From the NCBI RefSeq assembly GCF_001279005.1, contig NZ_LGCN01000221.1, positions 1 through 64,000 of the forward strand: 64,000 bases of DNA, in the 5' to 3' direction. The notes under the pieces were generated by a model that searched no databases, was not told where the DNA came from, and was given only the letters and a program-made list of their open reading frames with translations. Shown piece after piece: positions 35,903-45,686 of this stretch. The translations under genes were made by a program, and so were the position numbers. Every line of letters begins with the position of its first letter. The stretch's first letter is position 1. Origin of the DNA: Streptomyces caelestis. GTDB taxonomy: Bacteria; Actinomycetota; Actinomycetes; Streptomycetales; Streptomycetaceae.

Positions 35903-37324
35903 CTAGGGCACCTCGGGCGGTGGGGTCGGGGCGCCCGGCAGGCGGACCGTGGCCGTCGTGCCGCCGCCGTCCGCCCGGGTCAGGGACACCTCGCCGCCCG
36001 CCTGCTGGACCGTGCGGGCCACGATGGACAGGCCGAGACCGGAGCCCGGGAGGGCGCGGGCGGTGGGGGAGCGCCAGAACCGGTCGAACACGTGCGGGAG
36101 TTCGTCGACGGGGATGCCGGGGCCGTGGTCGCGGACGGTGAGGACGCCGTCGGCCAGGCGTACGTCGATCACTCCGCCCTCCGGACTGAACTTCACCGCG
36201 TTGTCCAGGATGTTGACCACCGCCCGCTCCAGCGCGGACGGCTCCGCCCGTACGTACCACGGGTGGACGTCCGCGGTGATGGTCAGCTCGGGGCCGCGCA
36301 GCCGGGCGCGGCGCAGGGCCGACTCGACGGCGTCCTGCCAGGCGACGATCTGCGCCCGGTCCGCGTGCTGGCCGGTGTCGGGACGGGACAGCTCCTGCAG
36401 GTCGCCGATGAGCGCGGCCAGTTCCGTCATCTGCGCCTTCACGGAGGCGAGCAGGGCCTTGCGGTCGGCCTCCGGGATCGGGCGGCCCGTCTCCTCGCTG
36501 CGGGTGAGGAGTTCGATGTTGGTGCGCAGCGAGGTGAGCGGGGTGCGCAGCTCGTGGCCGGCGTCCGCGATCAGCTGCTGCTGGAGGTCGCGGGAGCTGG
36601 CGAGGGCCGAGGTCATGGAGTTGAAGGAGCGGGAGAGGCGGGCGATCTCGTCCTCGTCGGCGTCGTCGACGGGGATGCGGACGGTGAGGTCCTCGGTCCG
36701 GGCGACGTGTTCGACGGCCCGGGTCAGCTCGTCCACGGGGCGCAGGGCGGTCCGGGCCACCCAGAGGCCGGCGGCGGCGGCGCCCACGACCCCGGCGCCC
36801 GCGACGAAGACCAGGACCAGCGCCAGGTTGTTGAGGGAGTCGTGCACCTCGCTCAGCGGGCGCGCGGCGGAGACGGCGACGTCCCGCAGGCCGGGCACGG
36901 TGTAGGTGAAGACCCGGTACCGGCCGCCGTCGGAGCCCGTCGCGTCGTGCAGCGCGTCGGCGGACGCGCCCTCGGCGACGGCGCGGTCGGCGCCGGTGAG
37001 CCGGACCGCCTCCGTGCCGATGATGAGACAGCTCCCGCCCTTGCCGTCCACGAGCTGTACGGACGAGCCGAAGGGGTTCTCCTCGCGGGTGACGGGGTCG
37101 TGGGCGCACAGGCCCGTGCGCAGGTCGAGGTACTTGCTCACCTGCTGCCCGTCCATGCGGTTCGCCTTCAGGGCCTCGTCCAGCGAACTCACCAGCACGC
37201 TCTTCACCACGAACCAGCACGCCGCCGCCACCACCGCCACCGCGAACGCCACCGCCGCCGCCACCAGCAGCGACAGCCGGGCCCGGAGGGGCAGGGCGCG
37301 GACGCGGCGGACCAGCCCGCTCAC
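35903..37324 (-). CDS. Sensor histidine kinase (MprB/BaeS type)
   Basis: A 473-residue kinase: membrane helix near 20-43, an exported sensor loop with two Cys residues, a second helix near 165-190, a HAMP domain, HisKA ([16 protein letters not shown]) and HATPase ([30 protein letters not shown]). The GTG at 37324 overlaps the response-regulator stop by four bases. The downstream neighbour is the pectinase gene, but a regulatory link is not shown. Confidence 0.92.
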   Translation of the reverse strand: MSGLVRRVRALPLRARLSLLVAAAVAFAVAVVAAACWFVVKSVLVSSLDEALKANRMDGQQVSKYLDLRTGLCAHDPVTREENPFGSSVQLVDGKGGSCLIIGTEAVRLTGADRAVAEGASADALHDATGSDGGRYRVFTYTVPGLRDVAVSAARPLSEVHDSLNNLALVLVFVAGAGVVGAAAAGLWVARTALRPVDELTRAVEHVARTEDLTVRIPVDDADEDEIARLSRSFNSMTSALASSRDLQQQLIADAGHELRTPLTSLRTNIELLTRSEETGRPIPEADRKALLASVKAQMTELAALIGDLQELSRPDTGQHADRAQIVAWQDAVESALRRARLRGPELTITADVHPWYVRAEPSALERAVVNILDNAVKFSPEGGVIDVRLADGVLTVRDHGPGIPVDELPHVFDRFWRSPTARALPGSGLGLSIVARTVQQAGGEVSLTRADGGGTTATVRLPGAPTPPPEVP

Positions 37325-38055
37325 TCCGCGCCCCCCTGCCGCAGCACGTACCCCACCCCCCGCACCGTGTGCACCAGGCGCGGCTCGCCGCCCGCCTCGG
37401 TCTTGCGGCGCAGGTACATGACGTACACGTCGAGCGAGTTGGACGAGGGCTCGAAGTCGAAGCCCCAGACCGCCTTCAGGATCTGCTCGCGGGTGAGCAC
37501 CTGGCGCGGGTGGGCCATGAACATCTCGAGGAGGGTGAACTCCGTGCGGGTCAGCTCCACCCGCCGGGCGCCGCGGGTGACCTCGCGGGTCGCCAGGTCC
37601 ATGCGCAGGTCGGCGAAGGCGAGGACGTCGTCCGACGCGGCGGAGGCGTCCACCGCCGCCGCGTACGAGCTGCGGCGCAGCAGGGCGCGGATCCGGGCGA
37701 ACAGCTCGTCCAGCTCGAACGGCTTGACCAGGTAGTCGTCCGCCCCCGCGTCCAGGCCGGTCACCCGGTCGCCGACCGTGTCCCGGGCGGTCAGCATCAG
37801 GATGGGCGTGGTGTCGCCGGTGGCGCGGATGCGGCGGGCGGCGGTCAGGCCGTCCATGCGGGGCATCTGGATGTCCAGGACGAGCAGGTCGGGCCGGTGG
37901 GCCGCCGCCTTCTCCAGGGCGTCCGCGCCGTCGACGGCGACCTCGGTGCCGTACCCCTCGAAGGCCAGGCTGCGCTGGAGCGCTTCGCGCACCGCCGGCT
38001 CGTCGTCGACGATCAGGATGCGCTGGGGGTCGCGGTCGCCTTCTGCGGGGCTCAT
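37321..38055 (-). CDS. OmpR-family response regulator
   Basis: About 244 residues. Receiver motifs [19 protein letters not shown] (phospho-Asp), MLTARD and DYLVKPF; winged-helix DNA-binding domain with [18 protein letters not shown] and [10 protein letters not shown]. It pairs with the sensor kinase encoded next. The ATG at 38055 (MSPAEGDRD) was chosen; a GTG at 38073 is an alternative. Located between the kinase and an HtrA-like protease gene, a common arrangement in envelope-stress systems. Confidence 0.92.
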   Translation of the reverse strand: MSPAEGDRDPQRILIVDDEPAVREALQRSLAFEGYGTEVAVDGADALEKAAAHRPDLLVLDIQMPRMDGLTAARRIRATGDTTPILMLTARDTVGDRVTGLDAGADDYLVKPFELDELFARIRALLRRSSYAAAVDASAASDDVLAFADLRMDLATREVTRGARRVELTRTEFTLLEMFMAHPRQVLTREQILKAVWGFDFEPSSNSLDVYVMYLRRKTEAGGEPRLVHTVRGVGYVLRQGGAE

Positions 38056-38124
38056 GGGCTCGGGGTTCCTCACGGCTCTCTACGGGGTCGGTCCTTCAGC
38101 CTCGCACGGTACGCGGGCGGCGCG

Positions 38125-39147
38125 TCAGGTCGTCGAGCCGGAGCGCAGCGCCGGCAGGTCGGACGTGACGGTGTCGATCGGGATGGCGAAGCCCAGGCCC
38201 ACGCTGCCCGCGTCGGACGAGGACGAGCCGCTGCCGCTCGACGAGTACATCGCGGAGTTGACGCCGATGACGTGGCCGTTCATGTCGATCAGCGCGCCGC
38301 CGGAGTTGCCCGGGTTCAGGGACGCGTCGGTCTGGATCGCCTGGTACGTGGTCGTGGAGCCGCCCGTGTCGCCGTTGAACTCCTGGCCGCCGTACTCGAA
38401 CGGCCAGCCGCCGCCCTGCTGCCGCTGCTGCTGCCCCTGGCCCTCGTCCGTCGAGACGGTCACGTCACGGTCGAGGGCCGAGACGATGCCGCTGGTCACC
38501 GTTCCGGTCAGGCCCTCGGGGGAGCCGATCGCCACGACCTGGTCACCGACCTGCACGCCGTCGGAGTCGCCGAGGGTGGCCGCCTGCAGACCGGAGGCGT
38601 CCCGCAGCTTGATCAGGGCGAGGTCCTTGCCGCTGTCGGTGCCGACGGTCTCCGCCGCGTAGGTCGTGCCGTCGCTGGTCCGCACCTCGATCGAGGTGGC
38701 CCCGGACACGACGTGGTTGTTGGTGACGATCTCGCCGTCGGACGTGATGATCACGCCGGAGCCGGTGGAGGAGCCGGCGTTCGAGGTCGCGTTGATCTCG
38801 ACGATGCTCGGGGTGACCGCCTCCGCGACGCCGGCCACCGTGCCCTTCCGGCTCGACGGCACGACGGTGGTACTGGTCGAGCCGGCGGCGGCCGTGTCGC
38901 CGCCGGCCAGCTCCTGGATGCCGTAGGCGGTGCCGCCGCCCACCGCCGCCGCGACGATCGCCACGGCCGCGAGCAGGGCCGCCGGGCCGCGGGCGCGCTT
39001 CCTCTTCTTCGCGGGCCGCGGCGCGGGCTCCTGCGTGGGTTCCTGCGCGGGCTGCGGGGACGGCGCGTACGCCGGCGGGGGCGGCCACTCGGGGTTCACC
39101 GGGGCGGGGCTTCCGTACGCGCCGTTGGGGCGGGGGCTCTCGGTCAT
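38125..39147 (-). CDS. Membrane-anchored HtrA/DegP-like serine protease lacking a PDZ domain
   Basis: A 340-residue protease. A Pro-rich cytoplasmic N-terminus and one membrane helix (LLAAVAIVAAAVGGG) precede a trypsin-like domain with catalytic His (TNNHVVS), Asp (KDLALIKL) and Ser (NPGNSGGAL). The chain ends at FAIPIDTVTSDLPAL, where HtrA proteins normally continue into a PDZ domain. A Gln/Gly-rich insertion (GQGQQQRQQGGG) interrupts the protease domain. It may correspond to HtrA3 of S. coelicolor (memory), an envelope quality-control protease. Confidence 0.88.
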   Translation of the reverse strand: MTESPRPNGAYGSPAPVNPEWPPPPAYAPSPQPAQEPTQEPAPRPAKKRKRARGPAALLAAVAIVAAAVGGGTAYGIQELAGGDTAAAGSTSTTVVPSSRKGTVAGVAEAVTPSIVEINATSNAGSSTGSGVIITSDGEIVTNNHVVSGATSIEVRTSDGTTYAAETVGTDSGKDLALIKLRDASGLQAATLGDSDGVQVGDQVVAIGSPEGLTGTVTSGIVSALDRDVTVSTDEGQGQQQRQQGGGWPFEYGGQEFNGDTGGSTTTYQAIQTDASLNPGNSGGALIDMNGHVIGVNSAMYSSSGSGSSSSDAGSVGLGFAIPIDTVTSDLPALRSGSTT

Positions 39148-39257
39148 GGCACCGAGCCTCGCGCCCGACCATGAGAGCGAGCTGAGTGTGTGCTGAGAAG
39201 TCCGGCAGAACCTCGTATGCCCGATATGAGGACCGCGGGTCCGGCCGAGGGGCCCGG

Positions 39258-40280
39258 TTACGCGCAGCCGCAGGAGTGGCGGACCACCAGGCGGGACGGG
39301 TACACCTTCAGCCGCTCACGGCGGGAGCCCGCCACCCGCACGCCGTCGTCCAGGACGAGGTCGACCGCCGCACGGGCCATCGCCGAGCGGTCGGAGGCGA
39401 CCGTGGTCAGCGGCGGGTCCGCGAGCGCCGCCTCCTTGATGTCGTCGAACCCGGCGACCGCCAGCTCCCCCGGCACGTCGATCCGCAGCTCCCGCGCGGC
39501 GCGCAGGATGCCGATCGCCTGGTCGTCGGTGGAGCAGAAGACCGCGGGCGGGCGGTCCGGGCCGGAGAGGATGTCCAGGCCGACACGGTAGGCGTCGTAG
39601 CGGTTGTACGGGGCCTCGAAGAGACGGCCCTCGGTCGGTATGCCGGCCTCCTCCATCGCGCGCCGCCAGCCCTCGACGTGGTCGGAGACCGGGTCGCCGA
39701 CGGCGGGGGTCTCCGCGGTGCCGCCGACGCAGGCCACGTACTCGTTGCCGTGTTCCAGCAGGTGGCGCACGGCGAGCTGGGCGCCGCCGAGGTCGTCGGT
39801 GACGACGGCGACGTCGTCGATCGCCTCCGGGCGCTCGTGCAACAGGACGATCCGGGCGTCCCACGCCTCGATCTCCGCGGCGGCCTGGTCGTTGAGCGCG
39901 TGGCTGACCAGGATCAGGCCGGACACCCGCATCCCGAGGAAGGCCCGCAGATAGTGGACCTCGCGCTCGGCGATGTAGTCGGTGTTGCCGACGAGCACCA
40001 TCTTCCCGCGCTCGGAGGCGGCCTGCTCGACCGCGTGCGCCATCTCGCCGAAGAACGGCTGACGGGCGTCCGGGATGATCAGGCCTATGAGGTCCGTGCG
40101 CCGCGAGGCCATCGCCTGGGCGACCCGGTCCGGCCGGTACCCCAGCTCCTTGATCGCGGCGAGGACGCGCTCGCGCGTGGCCGGGGCGACCGGCCGGGGT
40201 CCGTTGTTGATGACGTAGCTGACGACGGCGGTGGACGTCCCCGCCAGCCGCGCCACGTCATCCCTGGTTACCTTGGCCAC
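39258..40280 (-). CDS. LacI-family transcriptional regulator
   Basis: A 340-residue regulator: LacI helix-turn-helix at the N-terminus ([20 protein letters not shown], then INNGPRPV) and a periplasmic-binding-protein-like effector domain ([36 protein letters not shown]). It probably binds a sugar or nucleoside; no target gene lies beside it. Starts with GTG at 40280. The C-terminus ends in CGCA. Confidence 0.92.
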   Translation of the reverse strand: MAKVTRDDVARLAGTSTAVVSYVINNGPRPVAPATRERVLAAIKELGYRPDRVAQAMASRRTDLIGLIIPDARQPFFGEMAHAVEQAASERGKMVLVGNTDYIAEREVHYLRAFLGMRVSGLILVSHALNDQAAAEIEAWDARIVLLHERPEAIDDVAVVTDDLGGAQLAVRHLLEHGNEYVACVGGTAETPAVGDPVSDHVEGWRRAMEEAGIPTEGRLFEAPYNRYDAYRVGLDILSGPDRPPAVFCSTDDQAIGILRAARELRIDVPGELAVAGFDDIKEAALADPPLTTVASDRSAMARAAVDLVLDDGVRVAGSRRERLKVYPSRLVVRHSCGCA

Positions 40281-40322
40281 GCGCGGAGTCTACGCGGATA
40301 TACCCGGGGTGGGCAGGGAGTA

Positions 40323-41078
40323 TCACACCTTGGATGACGCGGCTTCCGCGGTGCCCGTCCGCTCCTCGGCCCGGGCGTCCTCCGCGGCGCGCGCCGGCTT
40401 CTCGGGTTTCTCGGGGGTGACGAACCGGTAGCCGACGTTGCGGACGGTGCCGATCAGCGACTCGTGCTCGGGGCCGAGTTTGGCGCGCAGGCGCCGTACG
40501 TGGACGTCGACCGTGCGGGTGCCGCCGAAGTAGTCGTAGCCCCAGACCTCCTGGAGCAGCTGGGCGCGGGTGAAGACCCGGCCGGGGTGCTGCGCGAGGT
40601 ATTTGAGCAGTTCGAATTCCTTGAAGGTCAGGTCGAGGACCCTGCCCTTGAGTTTCGCGGAGTAGGTCGCCTCGTCGACCGACAGGTCGCCGTTGCGGAT
40701 CTCCATCGGGGAGTCGTCGTTGACGATCTGCTGGCGGCCCATGGCGAGGCGCAGGCGTGCCTCCACCTCGGCCGGGCCCGCGGTGTCCAGGAGGACGTCG
40801 TCGATGCCCCAGTCCGCGGTGACGGCGGCCAGGCCGCCCTCGGTCACGACCAGGACGAGGGGGCAGCCGGGGCCGGTGGAGCGCAGCAGCTGGCACAGGC
40901 TGCGGACCTGCGGGAGGTCGCGGCGGCCGTCGACCAGGATCACGTCGGCGCCGGGGGTGTCGACGAGGGCGGGTCCCTCCGCGGGGGCCACGCGCACGGT
41001 GTGCAGCAGCAGACCGAGGGCGGGGAGCACCTCCGTCGACGGCTGGAGGGCGTTGGTCAGGAGCAGCAGAGAGCTCAT
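40323..41078 (-). CDS. glnR: Nitrogen regulator GlnR
   Basis: About 251 residues, with an N-terminal receiver-like domain ([31 protein letters not shown]) and an OmpR-type winged helix ([33 protein letters not shown]). It matches GlnR of S. coelicolor over nearly its whole length (recalled). The receiver lacks the usual N-terminal acidic pair, so it is an orphan, non-canonical regulator, with no kinase gene nearby. It controls glutamine synthetase, ammonium and nitrate genes. The C-terminal tail is Ala/Glu-rich. Confidence 0.95.
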   Translation of the reverse strand: MSSLLLLTNALQPSTEVLPALGLLLHTVRVAPAEGPALVDTPGADVILVDGRRDLPQVRSLCQLLRSTGPGCPLVLVVTEGGLAAVTADWGIDDVLLDTAGPAEVEARLRLAMGRQQIVNDDSPMEIRNGDLSVDEATYSAKLKGRVLDLTFKEFELLKYLAQHPGRVFTRAQLLQEVWGYDYFGGTRTVDVHVRRLRAKLGPEHESLIGTVRNVGYRFVTPEKPEKPARAAEDARAEERTGTAEAASSKV

Positions 41079-41301
41079 CGCACCCCACCGGCCCGGGTCG
41101 TCGTCGTTCGCTCGTGCACGGTTCGCTCGCCCATAACGTCTGGTTCCTCCTCGGTCCCTGCGAGGACGTTTACGGCATTGCCGGGTGCGTTCGACGGCCC
41201 GTACACCGGCGGTTTCCCGCGTTCGTATACAACGCTTCCGAAAGCACAAAAGGACCCGGGGGCTTCACTGCCCGAGTCCTCTTCGCAGCAGAATAGCCGA
41301 C

Positions 41302-42147
41302 ATGAGCACCGGTCGGGCAGGTCATGTGGCGCGATCCACCACGCGATCCACCATTCGTCCATATTCCGAGACGCCCGGGGTAACACGGGACCGGGCGCCT
41401 TTGCGGACGTTCCTGCACACCGCGGACGGGGTGGCGATCGATTCCGTATACGAACCGGGGAGCCCTCCTTCCCGTGATCTCGTTTTCGTGATCGCGCACG
41501 GATTCACCGGGAACGCGGACCGGCCGCACGTGCGGCGGGCGGCGCGGGCCCTCGCGCGGTACGGCGGTGTCGTGACGTTCTCCTTCCGGGGGCACGGGGC
41601 CTCGGGCGGACGGTCGACCGTGGGGGACCGGGAGGTGCTCGACCTCGCGGCGGCGGTGGGGTGGGCGCGTGAGCTGGGGTACGCGCGGGTGGCCACCGTC
41701 GGCTTCTCCATGGGCGGCTCGGTGGTGCTGCGGCACGCCGCGGCCGGCCGGGACGCCGGGGTCGACGCCGTCGTCTCCGTGAGCGCGCCCGCGCGGTGGT
41801 TCTACCGGGGCACCGCCCCCATGCGGCGGCTGCACTGGCTGGTGACCCGGCCGTCCGGGCGGCTGGTGGGGCGGTACGGGCTGCGGACGCGGATCCACCA
41901 CCGGCAGTGGGACCCGGTGCCGGTGCCGCCCGTCGAGGCGGTGCCCCGGATCGCGCCCACGCCGCTGCTGATCGTGCACGGGGACCAGGACGGCTACTTC
42001 CCGCTCGACCACCCGCGGATGCTGGCGGCCGCCGCCGGGGAGCACGGGGAACTGTGGGTCGAGGCCGGCATGGGGCACGCGGAGAACGCGGCGCCGGAGG
42101 AGCTGCTGGGGCGGATCGGGGACTGGGTGGTGGACCGGGCGGGCTAG
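41302..42147 (+). CDS. Alpha/beta hydrolase
   Basis: About 281 residues. The catalytic triad is visible: Ser in VGFSMGGS, Asp in HGDQDGYFP and His in GMGHAENA. The oxyanion region is IAHGFTGNADR. It is probably a serine esterase or acyl hydrolase with unknown substrate. ATG at 41302 has only a weak ribosome-binding site; an in-frame frame extends to 41185 but overlaps the glnR promoter side. Confidence 0.88.
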   Translation: MSTGRAGHVARSTTRSTIRPYSETPGVTRDRAPLRTFLHTADGVAIDSVYEPGSPPSRDLVFVIAHGFTGNADRPHVRRAARALARYGGVVTFSFRGHGASGGRSTVGDREVLDLAAAVGWARELGYARVATVGFSMGGSVVLRHAAAGRDAGVDAVVSVSAPARWFYRGTAPMRRLHWLVTRPSGRLVGRYGLRTRIHHRQWDPVPVPPVEAVPRIAPTPLLIVHGDQDGYFPLDHPRMLAAAAGEHGELWVEAGMGHAENAAPEELLGRIGDWVVDRAG

Positions 42148-42187
42148 CCTGACGGTGTTCACCGTCAACTTCATGAGGAATCAGCAG

Positions 42188-42442
42188 ATGGCAAAGGTCA
42201 CGGTGCGGTACTGGGCCGCCGCCAAGGCCGCGGCCGGGGTGGCCGAGGAGGCGCACGAGGCGGCCACGCTCGCCGAGGCGCTCGACGCGGTGCGCGGGCG
42301 GCACCCCGGCGAACTCGCGCGTGTGCTGCGGCGGTGCTCGTTCCTCGTCGACGGTGATCCCGTGGGCAAGCGCGCGCATGAGACGGTACGGCTGGCCGAC
42401 GGCGGCACGGTCGAGGTGCTTCCGCCGTTCGCAGGAGGGTGA
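42188..42442 (+). CDS. MoaD/ThiS-like ubiquitin-fold sulfur carrier
   Basis: An 84-residue protein with the MoaD/ThiS fold (KVTVRYWAAAKAAAGV start) and the essential C-terminal Gly-Gly (PPFAGG). That terminus is adenylated and thiocarboxylated in sulfur transfer. A sulfurtransferase is encoded 2.4 kb downstream. ATG at 42188; it ends three bases before the next gene, so they share a transcript. Confidence 0.88.
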   Translation: MAKVTVRYWAAAKAAAGVAEEAHEAATLAEALDAVRGRHPGELARVLRRCSFLVDGDPVGKRAHETVRLADGGTVEVLPPFAGG

Positions 42443-42445
42443 GCG

Positions 42446-43486
42446 ATGACGAACCAGCCGTACGGGGCGTACGACCCGTACCAGGACCCGCAGCGGGCCC
42501 AGGGCGTGTGGCCGGGGCAGCAGCAGGCGTACGAGGACCCGTACGCGGACCAGCAGTACACGCAGCAGTGGCAGGGGCAGACGTGGGAGACGCAGACGCA
42601 GCCGCCGGTGGCCGCGGCGTACGCCCCGGTCCCTCCCGACCCCGACCCCGCTCCCGTTCCCGACCCCGCTCCCACGCCTGCCCCGGCGGCCCCGGCCGCC
42701 GACGGGGCCGGGCCCGCGTACGGGCCGGCCACGCTGGGCGGGAACGCGCGGGTCACGGACGCGCAGCGGGCGCGGGCCGAGGGACGGTCGCCGATCATCG
42801 AGCCCGGGATGCAGCCGGCGGCGCTCACCGCGCTGCTGGGGCTGCTGCTGGCCGGTGGGGCGGCGCTGGGGACGTACGCGCTGCTGGTGCCGTTGGTGGT
42901 GCTCCAGGGGCTCACTGCGGCGGGCTGGTTCCGGCTGAACGGGATGTGGCCGGCGCGGCAGGGGATCGCGCTGGGGTTCCTCGGCGCGCTGGCCGCGGAC
43001 GCGGCGCTGCTGCTGTCCGACCGGTCGCCGGCGGCGATCCTGGGGACGCTGGGCGTGTGGGTGCTGCTGACGCTGGTGCTGCAGCTGCGGTCGCACGCGG
43101 ATCCCGACGAGCGGATGTACGGCCTGATGGCGACGGTCGTGGCGGCGGCGCTGGCGATCGCGGCGGGCGGGTACCTGGCGGCGGACGCCTCCGCGGTGAC
43201 CGTGGGCGCGGTCGCCGTGGCGGCGGGGGTGGCGGCGCGTGCGCTGCCGCTGCCGACACCGGTGTCCGTGGTGGTCGCGGTGGCGGCCGCGGCGGGTGCG
43301 GGGTTCGTGGCCGACGGGCCGGCGGGAGCGCTGCTGGGGGCGGGCGCGGCGGTGTGCGCGCTGATCGGCCACCGGGCGGCGAGCTACGACTACCCGTCCC
43401 GCTTCGTCCACTTCACGGCGGGCGTGGCCCTGCCCCTGGCCGCGGCGGCCCCCGCGGTCCACGTCCTGGCCCGCGTGCTCTCCTGA
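42446..43486 (+). CDS. Polytopic membrane protein with Gln/Tyr-rich N-terminus
   Basis: A 346-residue protein. The first 110 residues are disordered and rich in Gln, Tyr, Pro and Asp (QPYGAYDPYQDPQ, followed by PDPDPAPVPDPAPTP). The rest holds about eight membrane helices. No catalytic motif is visible. It follows the MoaD-like gene closely and is followed by a DUF2993 gene. Function unknown. Confidence 0.75.
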   Translation: MTNQPYGAYDPYQDPQRAQGVWPGQQQAYEDPYADQQYTQQWQGQTWETQTQPPVAAAYAPVPPDPDPAPVPDPAPTPAPAAPAADGAGPAYGPATLGGNARVTDAQRARAEGRSPIIEPGMQPAALTALLGLLLAGGAALGTYALLVPLVVLQGLTAAGWFRLNGMWPARQGIALGFLGALAADAALLLSDRSPAAILGTLGVWVLLTLVLQLRSHADPDERMYGLMATVVAAALAIAAGGYLAADASAVTVGAVAVAAGVAARALPLPTPVSVVVAVAAAAGAGFVADGPAGALLGAGAAVCALIGHRAASYDYPSRFVHFTAGVALPLAAAAPAVHVLARVLS

Positions 43487-43624
43487 CGGCCGCGGGGGCG
43501 GACCCCTGTCACAAGTGATCGACAATCCCCCGCCCCCCGCCCTCCCCGGCACTAACCTCGCGCAGGGACGGCCGCCCGGTCGTCGACGAACGCCGTCGTC
43601 ACACGCCCGGTGGGGGAAGACCGC

Positions 43625-44365
43625 ATGCGCGCACTGCGAATACTGCTCGTCGTCACGGTGGTACTCGCCGCCGTCCTCGTCGTCGTCGACCGCGTGGCCG
43701 TCCACATCGCCGAGGGCGAGGCGGCCGACCGTCTGAAGGCGGCCGAGGACCTGGCGCGCACCCCCGACGTGTCGATCGACGGCTTCCCGTTCCTCACCCA
43801 GCTCGCCGACGGCACCCTCGACGAGGTGCGGGTGGGCATCGAGGACTACGAGGCCGGCACCGGCGACGGCGCCCGGACGATCCGGATCGCCGACCTGAGC
43901 GCGGACCTGCGCGGCGTCGACTTCTCCACCGACTTCGGCTCCGCCGTCGCCGCCGAGGCCACCGGCACGGCCACCGTCGCCTACGGCGAGCTGCTGAAGG
44001 CCGCCGCGTCCGAGTCCGGCCGGGTGGGCCCCGGCGTCACCGCCCGGGTCGTCGGGCTGTCCGACGGCGGCAACGGGAAGATCAAGGTCGCGGTGGAGGC
44101 CGCCGTGCTGGGCGTCGAGCTGCCCGAGCCGGTCTCCGTGCTCAGCTCCGTGACGGTCGTGGACGGCGACACCGTGCGGGTGGAGGCCGACGCGGTGCCG
44201 GAGTTCGGCGGGGTCGAGATCATCGAGTCCGCCGTGCGGCGGATCACCGACTTCGAGCAGGGGATCGACGGACTGCCGGGCGGCATCCGGCTGGACGAGG
44301 TCCGGGCCGCGGGGAACGGGGTGGAGATCACGGTGAAGGGTTCCGACGTCCGCCTGGTCGGGTGA
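43625..44365 (+). CDS. Secreted DUF2993 (LmeA-like) protein
   Basis: About 246 residues with a signal anchor (ALRILLVVTVVLAAVLVVVD) and a DUF2993 domain: DVSIDGFPFLTQL, VDEVRVGIEDY-type strands and a closing GNGVEITVKGSDVRLVG. The family includes mycobacterial LmeA, needed for lipoglycan elongation, and is thought to have a lipid-binding tubular fold. ATG at 43625. Confidence 0.8.
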   Translation: MRALRILLVVTVVLAAVLVVVDRVAVHIAEGEAADRLKAAEDLARTPDVSIDGFPFLTQLADGTLDEVRVGIEDYEAGTGDGARTIRIADLSADLRGVDFSTDFGSAVAAEATGTATVAYGELLKAAASESGRVGPGVTARVVGLSDGGNGKIKVAVEAAVLGVELPEPVSVLSSVTVVDGDTVRVEADAVPEFGGVEIIESAVRRITDFEQGIDGLPGGIRLDEVRAAGNGVEITVKGSDVRLVG

Positions 44366-44525
44366 GGGACGGCGCGGGCGAGAGGCCTGTCCGAGAAGTG
44401 AGACGGGCGTGTCCGCAGGGTAAATCCGACCGCGGCCGTCCGGGCGGCCGGGACGGGGGAGGGGCGGTTCCCGACGGCATGTGTCCCGTATGGCGGACGA
44501 TCGCGTCTCAGCATGCGACACCCCG

Positions 44526-44555
44526 GTGACACGCGTGCCCGTCCGTCCTTACGAT
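44526..44555 (+). promoter_or_regulatory. Predicted promoter of a leaderless leader-peptide transcript
   Basis: GTGACA (44526-44531), an 18-base spacer and TACGAT (44550-44555) form a plausible -35/-10 pair. The -10 ends seven bases before the ATG at 44563, so transcription would start at or next to the start codon. Confidence 0.55.
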
Positions 44556-44562
44556 CGGACCC

Positions 44563-44670
44563 ATGCGGTGTCAGACGAGCGTCCTCCGGCCGAGGGGACA
44601 GGCGGATCTCACGAAGCGGCGGGCAGTGGACCTGTGCCGTGTCGCCGCCATGCTCTGTCGCACCTTCTGA
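44563..44670 (+). CDS. Putative Cys-containing leader peptide upstream of sulfurtransferase
   Basis: A 35-residue reading frame beginning MRCQTSVLRP and ending KRRAVDLCRVAAMLCRTF. The end matches the RRHVDLCRVxSxLC pattern of putative leader peptides found before sulfur-metabolism genes in actinobacteria. Two Cys codons lie near the end and one near the start. A -10 hexamer seven bases upstream suggests a leaderless message. A hairpin (44674-44693) lies directly after the stop. Together these suggest cysteine-responsive attenuation of the sulfurtransferase gene 130 bases downstream; this is inferred, not shown. Confidence 0.7.
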   Translation: MRCQTSVLRPRGQADLTKRRAVDLCRVAAMLCRTF

Positions 44671-44673
44671 TGA

Positions 44674-44693
44674 GCGGACGCCCCGCCGTCCGC
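44674..44693 (+). promoter_or_regulatory. Stem-loop after the leader peptide
   Basis: GCGGACG pairs perfectly with CGTCCGC around a 6-base loop, beginning three bases after the leader stop. A ribosome stalled at the Cys codons would change whether it forms. It has no T-tract, so a Rho- or translation-linked mechanism is as likely as intrinsic termination. Confidence 0.45.
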
Positions 44694-44799
44694 GTTCCCG
44701 CCCCGCCCCGCTGAGGGCATCCGTGCGCCGTCGCCGTCGAGGCCGCGCGCACCCTCTCACCCGCACGCCCCGCCGCACCTGCCCCGGAGGAGAAACAGC

Positions 44800-45645
44800 A
44801 TGAGCCGCAGCGACGTCCTGGTCGACGCCGACTGGGTCCAGGACCACCTGGACGACCCGACCGTCGTCATCGTCGAGGTGGACGAGGACACCACCGCCTA
44901 CGAGAAGAACCACATCAAGAACGCCGTCCGGATCGACTGGACCAAGGACCTGCAGGACCCGGTCCGCCGCGACTTCGTCGACCAGGAGGGCTTCGAGAAG
45001 CTCCTGTCGGACAAGGGCATCGGCAACGACCACACGGTCGTCCTCTACGGCGGCAACAACAACTGGTTCGCCTCGTACGCCTACTGGTACTTCAAGCTGT
45101 ACGGCCACGAGAACGTCAGGCTCCTCGACGGCGGCCGCAAGAAGTGGGAGCTCGACGCCCGCGAGCTGGTCCCCGGCGACGAGGTGCCGGAGCGCCCGAA
45201 GACCGCCTACAGGGCCAAGCCGCAGGACGCGTCCATCCGCGCCTTCCGCGACGACGTCGTGGCCGCCATCGGCAGCCAGAACCTGGTCGACGTGCGCTCG
45301 CCCGACGAGTTCTCCGGCAAGCTGCTGGCCCCGGCCCACCTGCCGCAGGAGCAGTCGCAGCGCCCGGGCCACGTTCCGACCGCCGCGAACATCCCGTGGT
45401 CGAAGAACGCCAACGACGACGGCACCTTCAAGTCCGACGACGAGCTCAAGGCGCTCTACGAGGCCGAGCAGGTCGACCTGTCCAAGGACACCATCGCCTA
45501 CTGCCGCATCGGTGAGCGCTCCGCGCTGACCTGGTTCGTGCTGCACGAGCTGCTCGGCGTGGAGAACGTCAAGAACTACGACGGCTCCTGGACCGAGTAC
45601 GGCTCCCTCGTCGGCGTGCCGATCGAGCTCGGCCCCGCCAAGTAA
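44800..45645 (+). CDS. Thiosulfate sulfurtransferase (rhodanese)
   Basis: A 281-residue tandem rhodanese. The inactive first domain contains HIKNAVRIDWTKDLQDP and LYGGNNNWFASYAYWYF. The second holds LVDVRSPDEF and the active-site Cys loop YCRIGERSALTW. It transfers sulfane sulfur from thiosulfate to acceptors. GGAGGAG precedes the ATG. It forms an operon with the SseC-like gene 41 bases downstream and lies behind the putative leader peptide. Confidence 0.94.
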   Translation: MSRSDVLVDADWVQDHLDDPTVVIVEVDEDTTAYEKNHIKNAVRIDWTKDLQDPVRRDFVDQEGFEKLLSDKGIGNDHTVVLYGGNNNWFASYAYWYFKLYGHENVRLLDGGRKKWELDARELVPGDEVPERPKTAYRAKPQDASIRAFRDDVVAAIGSQNLVDVRSPDEFSGKLLAPAHLPQEQSQRPGHVPTAANIPWSKNANDDGTFKSDDELKALYEAEQVDLSKDTIAYCRIGERSALTWFVLHELLGVENVKNYDGSWTEYGSLVGVPIELGPAK

Positions 45646-45686
45646 CCCTCCCGACCGACCTCTCCAGACCACTTCAGGAGTACGAC

